Source: Runella sp. MFBS21 (lineage in GTDB: Bacteria > Bacteroidota > Bacteroidia > Cytophagales > Spirosomataceae). Taken from it: a DNA stretch of 64,000 nt. Under the pieces are notes generated by a model that saw only the letters and a list, made by a program, of their open reading frames with translations, was not told the DNA's origin and made no database searches. The translations under genes and the position numbers were made by a program. Of this stretch, positions 28,201 to 34,549 are shown one piece after another. The number at the start of each line of letters is the position of its first letter. The stretch's first letter is position 1. The stretch covers positions 253,659 to 317,658 of the forward strand of contig NZ_JARNTW010000005.1 of assembly GCF_029433105.1 (NCBI RefSeq), given 5' to 3'.

Positions 28201-29060
28201 ATGAGAAAATGGCGGCTTACCAAAGCGATATAGAAGGGAAAGGATATGGCTACTTAGCAATGGTAAGTTTGGGAGGGAATCAGACTCTTGAACCATTAGA
28301 AAAAACAGATGTAGAACCGCAGGTTTTTGGAGAAAGGGGGAAAAATAAGGGCGTATTGTTTGAGATTATCCCTGCGCCTAAGCTGAGTCGATATTATACT
28401 CAAAAATTGGTACAGCTTGATAATCTCTTCACTGGTACCAAACTCAATAATTGGTCGTGGAATTTACTGTCGCCTGAGATGAAAAACTTGAGGTTTCAAA
28501 ACAAAATCAGAACCTATTTTACAGGTTATGACAAGGCGGACTTAGGAACTCAAAAAGTAGAAAAGAAGGCACGTTTTAGCATAGGAGGGGGAGGCGCTAA
28601 CTTAAATAAGTCGTTGGTTTATACAACGTTTGCGTATTCACTTGAAGAAGTGAAGGCCAACTATGAAAAGCTCAAAAATGAAGCCAATGGAGTTTGGGGA
28701 CGGGTACTGGCTTATTACGAAACCCAAGAACTACACCAGCGCTTGCGTCAGGAGTTAATCAATAAAAAACCGATGTATCTCAATGACGCCCTGAAAAAAT
28801 TTGACGTCGAATCGGTCAAAGTCATTGCAGAGGCATTCGGAAAAGACATCATTACCTATGGTGATTTGCTCAAAAAAGATACTGCTACTCGTGATAAGTT
28901 ATTTGAGTTATTGCTCGGGCGCTTTGATATTGTTCCCTTCGACGACGACACCGCGGCGGCTGTTATTAGGTATTATGGTGGTCAAATCGGCGGGAATACC
29001 TTAGAAAAAAAGATAGAATTTAGATACGCTCAACCCTCTGCTTATCGACAACCTGACTAA
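22257..29060 (+). CDS. Giant exported protein, TANFOR-domain-like
   Basis: 2267 residues, starting at ATG 22257 or the next codon (MKKALLFLYFLAISMATWAQ is the signal peptide). Residues about 20-170 resemble the TANFOR region (YPVQATLSVNAPYSNLFGDY, LPEGDYELCVKTFEANGY) known from large Bacteroidota proteins. Two Ig/FN3-like domains follow with the pattern SYAWRVVIAEK and MYYWRVKWLTD. A Cys-rich, Pro-rich link lies near 570-600 (CVGKCGSPPPPDP), then a very long beta-rich middle (about 600-1650) of repeating glycine strands, and a mixed alpha/beta C-terminus. There is no T9SS sorting domain and no lipobox. It is between a barrel protein and an FN3 protein with a 2-nt gap and a 1-nt overlap. Function unknown. 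Confidence 0.75.
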   Translation: MMKKALLFLYFLAISMATWAQYPVQATLSVNAPYSNLFGDYLKPEKVQLQLFGNNTEVRITGSLRSNTGVDLSLPDNLEYYTGDKSVYPIVVTNAGKLLNSNDLQQSYSAEKLLDKSTQPLKLDAIGNYILPEGDYELCVKTFEANGYRQLSEQVCYRFTITSIEAPFLLQPQNKESIANASANYQPLQFSWTSTAGVLPSRIKYNLQIAELLPNQNEYDAFRSGPLFADIQIENGSPTYLYKASDPKFEVGKSYAWRVVIAEKEPISKYYSFQNQGLSEVFTFKYGGSDPSSPFTISAAYPKNNRAMPFRGMPLVIQYAPYKESYQRFDFKLKVWDEKNKEIGSNEASNDWSRFNSPAKAQEFALKGIPVDDILATFLPLSLPEGTAGAKLLAEFEKHRIAKWGVNAIMTDKPGKELSGSCNAQFVAGMDQPVLKTPAANAKINDTGELTFEFETSKRPADEDLFPFDITQAQNGTIGKYKLSVNEKYVLEVATSKEFKPDDIKAVRSGQLTVNSGDIKNAAQLADLTYATISQKIPLTTEVMYYWRVKWLTDPAADEKSAHYAVSEIRSFCVGKCGSPPPPDPVVTMAECSGCKFPDIQDKIEEKANLAESKTFLAGGTKGYKVAINKISDANSGKGEGIATILGLPMQVTFEGVKVNKDGVMFAGKIMSKKNSSGIPSLMPDATLPNKLPDFDKLTNTNGLTPDLTNPTQLEAQAQQVQTELKNRWGQITNYINENAATLKNAPNTAGWQTPLGFTQNAGGVDITTAFENFLITPTNAQFDVMTVVELKEENIVIPFGFKGACIGIEGSCQEYTLYLYKDVPISNLTLKGGADLSKATYVVYNTKDGFKQINIYAEYEFKKDIIRRKDNDEKVIATLKAQTPNGFSDWVAKVSIPAFKVHGMEDLDFELVGEATYDHSDKENPAGMDKMLAALEPKLPNNDKGDVGLLKENTWKGFYLPQLKVTLPEVFKADQKDRVNVTVNNFVIDSRGVTGSLVAKNAIGIGDGNLAGWYFSLDNFNVTFFNNVFIEAAADGKIVLPISGDDKSTSLAYTTTLTKDKEDSKLKYQFVIKPDKDKDISASIWKAKMSLLATSNITVTVGDKAVNEGKFLAKADLNGEMSFDVSEAVTDVAGLPLPSFKLDMFTFQGLKIQSQAPYIELGNFDSPALKKGKDVYQGFSGFVSKFASPQKSIGGFPFTVDAFMPVMKDGKVGFVFGGGLEMSNIPLKPVAKVGLSILADVKLENLRPKMRFDGVYLDSVYVSGELGPVSVKGSLTFYRGDKTMGNGFAGNLRATFPPKIALAAEAKFGHKDNFGYWYVYANLNGFKLPMVPPAVYITGFGGGAYHNMTLTTPIEKGQNITTKPNYIPKEGPIGIKAGVNLCIVKEEIAAGQVVMGAEFGDGLKLTLDGDVQLINASNTPSKAGDGLINGSFNAIYDSQQNLFDFTGSVTAKQAGIELTADKNLRIHASPEGYFLKIGEPENRINLNIVDVATAKTYFMLGTDIPDIPAPDVPDDVLRKLNYKPFKMDNAKSGDGIAFGASLNAAAKIDLEVVSVGYRAGLGFDINLKSGAGDCNGKPAGFKGWYAQAQAYGYLQVTASVFLLGSTSIGLYARLGTGLPNPTWFDGMVYVENPIKDFSLPVQIGTKCVVRTNPFDNNLLINSVNISAGEKDVNVFHSPVLVLNYPLEFEVDALDDNENPIVESYKLEVEAAYTGTSSASVSTKTTNDFILKRDGQTLFWNKESMFFPKQDYQLRVSAKALVKRGNEANYQEYKWKNNPVSETRNINFSTGKMPDSFDDNLVVARLPFKNQQYALANEYKRGRLGMATKVEFTTYSDEERQFEDKPIILLTNQKTQKAVEIPTQLDGADIDYSFAGGLSSFGGAGKLEKNTEYTVKLVLRGKSLVYTTDASNTTFAKLNTKPSTALDAESKTNTVKATATGGERITSLKNNMTTSKKLVLEKQPDLTLYQYRFKTSEYATFNEKMAAYQSDIEGKGYGYLAMVSLGGNQTLEPLEKTDVEPQVFGERGKNKGVLFEIIPAPKLSRYYTQKLVQLDNLFTGTKLNNWSWNLLSPEMKNLRFQNKIRTYFTGYDKADLGTQKVEKKARFSIGGGGANLNKSLVYTTFAYSLEEVKANYEKLKNEANGVWGRVLAYYETQELHQRLRQELINKKPMYLNDALKKFDVESVKVIAEAFGKDIITYGDLLKKDTATRDKLFELLLGRFDIVPFDDDTAAAVIRYYGGQIGGNTLEKKIEFRYAQPSAYRQPD

Positions 29061-31102
29061 TGCCCATGAAAAAATTGTTTATTCTTTTATTCGCGTGTAT
29101 GGGGTATTTTGTTCAGGCTCAGAAGGCCAACATCACACTCCAAGCCCATTATACAGGTGACTCAGTGATTTTACGTTGGTTACCCAAAGATGCCCTTGTG
29201 TGGAAATCAGGCAATCAATCGGGGTATCGGCTGATGCGATATACTGTGGATAGTGGCAATTTTAAAATTCTTGATTCTACGGTATTGAGTGCTAACTTAA
29301 AAGCATTTTCGCAAGCTCAATGGGCAGCTTTGCCGCCCCAAGATACCCTTGCCCAAGGATTTGCAAAATTGTTAAAAGAAGAAAAAAATACAAAAACAGG
29401 GTCGTTTGGCGAAGCTTTTGAAAGAAAAAATCATAACGATTATCGTTTCTTCTTTGTAATGCTCTATACAGCGGTTTATGCTGACTATGGTCAAAAAATG
29501 GGACTGAGATTTGTGGACAAAAACATCGCCAAAAACAAAAACTATCTCTATGTACTGAAGCAAGCGTCTCCTCTGAAAGGGTTGCCTGCCATTACGCCCG
29601 CGTCCATTCTAATCAATACCCAAAAGGTGGATGATAAACCCCTAATGCCAGTGATTTTCAAAGAAATAGGAGATAAAGTAGTAAAATTTAGGTGGAATCA
29701 GGCATTGGCCAATCAGCAATTTGTGGCTTATTACTATGACCGTTCGGACGACGGAGGAAAAAGTTTTAAGCGAATCAATAAAGACCCCTATCTCTACGGA
29801 AACCGTGATTCGTTATACATTACACTTGTGGATTCGTTGCCTCAAAACTATACAAATTACCAATATAGAGTCATTGGGCTGACCACTTTCGGCGTATTGA
29901 GTTCTCCTTCACCCATTTTGAATGTAAGAGGGCGTGATTTAACCCCTCCGATAGCTCCTACACATCTAAAAGCGACCAATTCTAAGGGGAGTGAGGTACT
30001 TATAGAGTGGCAAAAACAACTGAAAGAGGGTGATTTTAAGGGTTTTGTAGTAAAGAAAAGTAGCGAAATAAACGGTACTTATCAAACTATTTCTGAACTT
30101 TTGACTAAAGACATTACACGGTTTAAAGACCCATTAGGAAATCAATATGGTAAAAACTATTACGTAGTATCAGCCATAGATACCGCAGGCAATACGGCCA
30201 TTTCATTACCTGCTTATGTGGTGATGAAAGACGAATCGGCTCCCTTAAAACCCACGGGTCTCAAAGGTAGTATCGATAGCGCAGGTATTGTTAAAATTCA
30301 ATGGTCAAAAAACAATGAACCCGATTTGCTGGGCTATATGGTTTATAAAGCCAACGCCATCGACCACGTTTTTACACCCATCACCACTGATTTTTTGGCA
30401 GACGAGTTCTTTGCCGATAGCATTACGCTTCGTAGCCTTACCAAAAAAATTTACTATCGCGTGGTAGCTTTTGATAAGTCGCGCCGAGCCAGTCCCTATT
30501 CAGAAATTTTAGAACTCAAAAAGCCCGACCGTATTCCTCCCGTCAGTCCTGTATTCGATGGTTTTTCAGTATCCGACAGTACGGCGACTCTCCATTGGGT
30601 GCCGTCTTCGAGCGAAGATGTAAAAATGCAGATAGTATATCGGAAAGAAGATGGCAAAGACCCCGAATGGCGCGAACTGACGCGTCTGGATGCCAAAAAG
30701 AATTCATACATTGACAAGACCGTTTTACCAAAACATCGGTACAGTTATACATTAGTTGCCATGGATGACAGCCAATTGTTATCCGAAAAATCATTCCCAA
30801 TCCAAGTAAAACCCTACGATTCGGGGATACGGCGAGGCGTGCAAAATTTAAAAGTTACCAAAACTACTGATGGTAAGCAGATTTTACTGACATGGAACGT
30901 AAATTCAGTGACCGCTAACCGGGTTTTGATTTACCGAGAAATAAATCAGTCAGGTTTGGTTTTGATAGAAGGATTACCAAGCACCACCAGTCAGTTTGTT
31001 GACAAATCTACGCAAACGGGAAAATACCGCTATGCCATAAAAGTGCTTTACAAAGACGGAGGAGAATCGATATTGGATAGTGTACCCAGTGTTCAAAGAT
31101 AA
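29060..31102 (+). CDS. Secreted FN3-domain protein, third gene of giant-protein operon
   Basis: 680 residues. The start ATG overlaps the stop of the giant gene (TAATG); an ATG two codons on gives the cleaner signal peptide MKKLFILLFACMGYFVQAQ. After a 250-residue N-terminal region with no clear family, four or more fibronectin type III domains run from about 205 to 680 (RDLTPPIAPTHLKATNSKG, DESAPLKPTGLKGS, PDRIPPVSPVFDGFSV, RRGVQNLKVT). There are no Cys pairs, catalytic motifs, lipobox or T9SS sorting domain. The translational coupling to the giant protein implies they work together, perhaps as a surface or periplasmic complex with the barrel; this is inference. Confidence 0.8.
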   Translation: MPMKKLFILLFACMGYFVQAQKANITLQAHYTGDSVILRWLPKDALVWKSGNQSGYRLMRYTVDSGNFKILDSTVLSANLKAFSQAQWAALPPQDTLAQGFAKLLKEEKNTKTGSFGEAFERKNHNDYRFFFVMLYTAVYADYGQKMGLRFVDKNIAKNKNYLYVLKQASPLKGLPAITPASILINTQKVDDKPLMPVIFKEIGDKVVKFRWNQALANQQFVAYYYDRSDDGGKSFKRINKDPYLYGNRDSLYITLVDSLPQNYTNYQYRVIGLTTFGVLSSPSPILNVRGRDLTPPIAPTHLKATNSKGSEVLIEWQKQLKEGDFKGFVVKKSSEINGTYQTISELLTKDITRFKDPLGNQYGKNYYVVSAIDTAGNTAISLPAYVVMKDESAPLKPTGLKGSIDSAGIVKIQWSKNNEPDLLGYMVYKANAIDHVFTPITTDFLADEFFADSITLRSLTKKIYYRVVAFDKSRRASPYSEILELKKPDRIPPVSPVFDGFSVSDSTATLHWVPSSSEDVKMQIVYRKEDGKDPEWRELTRLDAKKNSYIDKTVLPKHRYSYTLVAMDDSQLLSEKSFPIQVKPYDSGIRRGVQNLKVTKTTDGKQILLTWNVNSVTANRVLIYREINQSGLVLIEGLPSTTSQFVDKSTQTGKYRYAIKVLYKDGGESILDSVPSVQR

Positions 31103-31143
31103 AATAGCGATTTATCACTTTGAGTTTGGATACAATGTAATGA

Positions 31144-31242
31144 ACGCACACTCAACCAACTCCACATTGCACTCAATGAACCTACCGTTTGCTCAGTTTT
31201 AGCTTGGATCTATTATAAACGGGTGAAGATTAGCACTGAAAA
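31144..31242. promoter_or_regulatory. Shared upstream element, copy C
   Basis: Same blocks as copies A and B: CACTCAACCAACTCC, CACTCAATG, CTACCGTTTGCTCAGTTTT and GTGAAGATTAGC. It lies after the FN3 gene and about 50 nt before the start of the PQQ-propeller lipoprotein gene. Confidence 0.75.
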
Positions 31243-31290
31243 TAGGGTTAAAAGCCCCTAAAGAATTGTTAACTTTTTAATTTTATTAAA

Positions 31291-32718
31291 ATGAAAATTA
31301 TCAAGAAACTCAGCTGGATAGGGTTGGTATTAATGGTTTGCGTGGTGTCTTGTAAAAAAGAAGATTCGCCACCAACCCCCGTGGCTAAAAGCTCCGCAAA
31401 AGCTATTACGAAGTTCACTTTTGCGGCTCTTAACCTCGCAGTGGATGCGACTATAAGTGGTACTACTCTGTCGGCTACAGTACCAGCCGCTACGGATATT
31501 ACCAAGCTCGTACCCACGATTACGGTATCTGATAAAGCCACTGTATCACCTGCCTCTGGTGCGGCACAGGATTTTTCAAAATCCGTAACGTATACCGTAA
31601 CTGCCGAAGACGGTAGTACGCAGGCGTATACAGTGAGTGTCGATAAAGAAAAAGGAGGGACAGTGTATATAGGCAACTTAGATGGTGTCTTTTATGCAAT
31701 AGATGCGACTACTGGTGTCAAAAAATGGGAGTTTAAGACGGGGGCAAGTATTAATTCCTCCCCAACAGTGGTGAATGGTGTCGTATTTTTTGCCAGTTGG
31801 GATAAAAAACTCTATGCCCTCGACGCTGAGACAGGGGCTAAGAAATGGGAGTCAAATCCCTCAACCGTCAAATTGTTGCAGCCTTTTGCTGCCCCTTTGG
31901 TGAGTGATGGGCTGGTTTATTATCCTGGTGATAATTATTTCTATGCTTTAGATGCTACGACGGGTACCAAAAAATGGGAGTTTAGAGATGATGAAATATA
32001 CGGCTGGCAGGCTTCTCCTACGCTCGTAAATGGTATTGTTTATGCTAGTATTAGAGGAACAGGAGTTCAGGTAGGCATTTATGGATTGGATGCGAAGACT
32101 GGAGCTAGAAAATGGAAGGCAGACAAAACATTTATTACCGAGTCGTCACCTGCAGTGATTGATGGGCTTTTGTATGCTGGGTCGGAGTTTAGTGGCTTTA
32201 ACGCCTTTGATATTTCATCAGGAGTGACTAAATGGACGTTTGACAGCGGTTTGATTACCAATTCATCTCCCACTGTTGCGAATGGCGTCGTTTATATTGG
32301 GACTAGTGCGGTTGCTAACACTAACAATGATAAACTCTATGCTCTGGATGCTAAAACAGGGGCAAAGAAGTGGGAATTTAAAACTCCTGATGGCGGCCCT
32401 GATTATTCGTCACCTATAGTGGCTAGCGGTATCGTCTATATCGGTGCGGGAGGCACCCTTTACGCCGTAGATGCGACCTCTGGTATCAAAAAATGGGAAG
32501 CAAAACCTGAAGCCAACAATTTGATTGCTTCTGGGGCAGTTGTAGCAACGGGGCTAGTTTATCAGGGCATTGGCAAGAAACTCTATGCCTTTGATGCGGC
32601 TACAGGTACCAAAAAATGGGAATACGATACTGGCCGTACTATTGACCAATCATCTCCCTGCGTAGTAGCCAAAGACGGCACAGTGTATCATGCGGGTATT
32701 AGTGGAATGGTACAGTAA
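31291..32718 (+). CDS. Lipoprotein with Ig-like (DUF5018-type) and PQQ-like beta-propeller domains
   Basis: 475 residues. The lipobox VVSC (Cys21) predicts an outer-membrane lipoprotein. Residues about 35-120 form an Ig-like domain common in Bacteroidota lipoproteins (AITKFTFAALN, then TYTVTAEDGSTQAYTVSV). The rest is a beta-propeller of seven or eight PQQ-like blades, each with a phrase such as LYALDAKTGAKKWEFKT and SSPTVANGVVYIGT. No PQQ dehydrogenase catalytic residues were seen, so binding or scaffolding is more likely than enzyme action. It is preceded by shared element C. The caspase-like gene follows after 44 nt and may share its transcript. Confidence 0.85.
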   Translation: MKIIKKLSWIGLVLMVCVVSCKKEDSPPTPVAKSSAKAITKFTFAALNLAVDATISGTTLSATVPAATDITKLVPTITVSDKATVSPASGAAQDFSKSVTYTVTAEDGSTQAYTVSVDKEKGGTVYIGNLDGVFYAIDATTGVKKWEFKTGASINSSPTVVNGVVFFASWDKKLYALDAETGAKKWESNPSTVKLLQPFAAPLVSDGLVYYPGDNYFYALDATTGTKKWEFRDDEIYGWQASPTLVNGIVYASIRGTGVQVGIYGLDAKTGARKWKADKTFITESSPAVIDGLLYAGSEFSGFNAFDISSGVTKWTFDSGLITNSSPTVANGVVYIGTSAVANTNNDKLYALDAKTGAKKWEFKTPDGGPDYSSPIVASGIVYIGAGGTLYAVDATSGIKKWEAKPEANNLIASGAVVATGLVYQGIGKKLYAFDAATGTKKWEYDTGRTIDQSSPCVVAKDGTVYHAGISGMVQ

Positions 32719-32762
32719 AAGTAAATAGAGAGAAATGGAGGGTTTTATTAAAAAACAAACAA

Positions 32763-33335
32763 ATGGCTAAAAACATGATTTTGCATGATACGCGGCTACT
32801 GGGAAAAGCTCCTACCCATCTTGCGGATAATATTTTTAAAGTAAATAAAGAGAATAATATATCTCATATATTTGAGTGGATAGCCACCTATGCTCGTTCC
32901 CAAAATGGATTAGATAATCTTTTTATTATGTGTCATGGAGGTGCAAAACCTGCTGGAATAGAATCTGATAAAGCTGCCCAATCTATACCAAGTAGTGATG
33001 AACGAGGGTTGGCGATTGGGAAGGAGAATCTTCTGCTTTCTAATCTAAATGTGACAAGGGCCTTGTATGGCTTGGTCAAAAAAATTACAATTTATGCTTG
33101 TAATATAGCCCAGCAAGATAAAGGTGCCAAATATACTGCAAACGATGGTGAGTTGTTTTGTAGTTATTTGGCGGCTTATACCAATGCTGAAGTAATCGCG
33201 AGCCCTATGACTCAGAAATATAATAGAATTGGAATTTTTGCCCCTTTAACAGAAAGCGCAGGGACAATTGATTTTGGGGCATGGGAAGGACCAGTGTTTT
33301 CGTTTACGCCAGACGGTAAGAAAAAAAACCTTTGA
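32763..33335 (+). CDS. Caspase-like (DUF4347/CHAT-like) single-domain protein
   Basis: 190 residues, no signal peptide and no transmembrane helix. Two beta-strand motifs stand out: LFIMCHGG with His58-Gly59, and ITIYACNIA with Cys113, about 55 residues apart. A His-Gly plus Cys dyad on hydrophobic strands is the hallmark of clan CD (caspase-like) peptidases, and the text between (LGLAIGKENLLLS-like) resembles DUF4347, an uncharacterised relative. The assignment rests on motifs only and activity is unproven. An Ala-Cys rather than the caspase QACRG context fits CHAT/DUF4347 better. It lies 44 nt after the propeller lipoprotein and 54 nt before a serine hydrolase gene. Because it lacks an export signal it should be cytoplasmic. 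Confidence 0.5.
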   Translation: MAKNMILHDTRLLGKAPTHLADNIFKVNKENNISHIFEWIATYARSQNGLDNLFIMCHGGAKPAGIESDKAAQSIPSSDERGLAIGKENLLLSNLNVTRALYGLVKKITIYACNIAQQDKGAKYTANDGELFCSYLAAYTNAEVIASPMTQKYNRIGIFAPLTESAGTIDFGAWEGPVFSFTPDGKKKNL

Positions 33336-33389
33336 TTGTATAGAGGCTGATTTGGTAAATTGCAGCAACACTAAAAAAAGGATTGCTCT

Positions 33390-34493
33390 ATGAACCGACA
33401 TGCTTTTATGTTTATAATGTGGTTGGGAGGATTTTGTTTGCAAATTCATGCACAACAGGTACTCTCTCCCAATCACTTAGATACCCTTATCCAACAAATG
33501 ATGACTCAGGCGAAAGTGCCAGGTTTATCGCTTGCGCTACTTGGTCCCAACGAACCTATTTCTCTTAAAATGTACGGAATGACTAAGGCAGATTCTTCAC
33601 AGAAAGTGGATGTCAATACCGTTTTTGAAGCGGCCTCGCTTACCAAACCGATTTTTGCTTATGCCGTAATGCAACTTGTAGAAGCAGGGAAAATCGATTT
33701 AGACAAGCCTCTTTATCAATATTTGCCTTATGCTGATGCCGCTTTTGATGGGCGTTATAAGCAAATCACTGCGCGGCTAGTATTGAGTCATCGTTCGGGG
33801 TTTCCTAATTGGCGACGTAATCGACAAAAACCTCGGGTGAATATGTCATTTACGCCGGGCGAAAGGTTTGGGTATTCGGGGGAGGGCTTCGTGTATTTAC
33901 AAAAAGTAGTTGAAAAAATCACAGGAATGCCCATCAATGATTGGATGGAGCAGCAGATTCTTAAGCCTCTTAAAATGAACCATAGTGGTTTTGTTTGGAA
34001 AGCCGATTTTGAATCCGATTTTGCTTTCCCTCATAATGACAAAAAAGCGATTGGGCAAAAATACAAACCTACACAAGCCAACATGGCTTATTCTCTTCAG
34101 ACCACGGCAGCAGATTATGCACTTTTTTTACAAGCCTTACTCGACTCAAAAGGACTAAATCAAGCTTTGCTCGCCGAAATGCTTAGCCCTCAAACACCGC
34201 TACCGGAGCGTTTCTCGGGAGGAGAAATCGTCCCCCAATCTTTTTGGGGATTAGGAATGGGGGTGGAGCAACTGTCCGACGGAACCTATTTGTGGCATTG
34301 GGGGGATAATGGGGACTTTAAAGCCTTTTACATGGTAAATCTGACCAAAAAGGAAGGGGTAGTTTATTTTGCCAATGGAGAAAAAGGTCTCGATTTTGCC
34401 GATGAAATCATATATCACACGATTGGTGGAGCTCACCATGCTTTTAGTTTTTTGGGAATCAACTGGCAACAAGAACTAAAAAAACAAAAGTGA
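33390..34493 (+). CDS. Serine hydrolase of the beta-lactamase class C/DD-peptidase family
   Basis: 367 residues, exported (signal peptide MNRHAFMFIMWLGGFCLQIH, then AQQ). The catalytic SxxK is Ser83-Lys86 in EAASLTKPIFAY. The second motif is Tyr162 in FGYSGEGFVYL (YSG rather than YAN), and the third is HWGDNGDFKAF in place of KTG. This combination is usual for Bacteroidota PBP4*/esterase-type members rather than for true beta-lactamases, so D-amino-acid peptidase or esterase activity is likely; substrate unknown. It lies 54 nt after the caspase-like gene. Its end faces the giant adhesin gene, with a hairpin between. Confidence 0.88.
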   Translation: MNRHAFMFIMWLGGFCLQIHAQQVLSPNHLDTLIQQMMTQAKVPGLSLALLGPNEPISLKMYGMTKADSSQKVDVNTVFEAASLTKPIFAYAVMQLVEAGKIDLDKPLYQYLPYADAAFDGRYKQITARLVLSHRSGFPNWRRNRQKPRVNMSFTPGERFGYSGEGFVYLQKVVEKITGMPINDWMEQQILKPLKMNHSGFVWKADFESDFAFPHNDKKAIGQKYKPTQANMAYSLQTTAADYALFLQALLDSKGLNQALLAEMLSPQTPLPERFSGGEIVPQSFWGLGMGVEQLSDGTYLWHWGDNGDFKAFYMVNLTKKEGVVYFANGEKGLDFADEIIYHTIGGAHHAFSFLGINWQQELKKQK

Positions 34494-34511
34494 TTTTGGT
34501 GAATAAAAATA

Positions 34512-34543
34512 TCCCCCCAAGCGATGAAAATGCTTAGGGGGAG
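34512..34543. terminator. Hairpin between convergent genes
   Basis: TCCCCCCAAGC and GCTTAGGGGGA form an 11-position stem with one mismatch around a short loop. It lies between the serine hydrolase stop and the adhesin stop and could serve both. Confidence 0.6.
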
Positions 34544-34549
34544 GCATGA

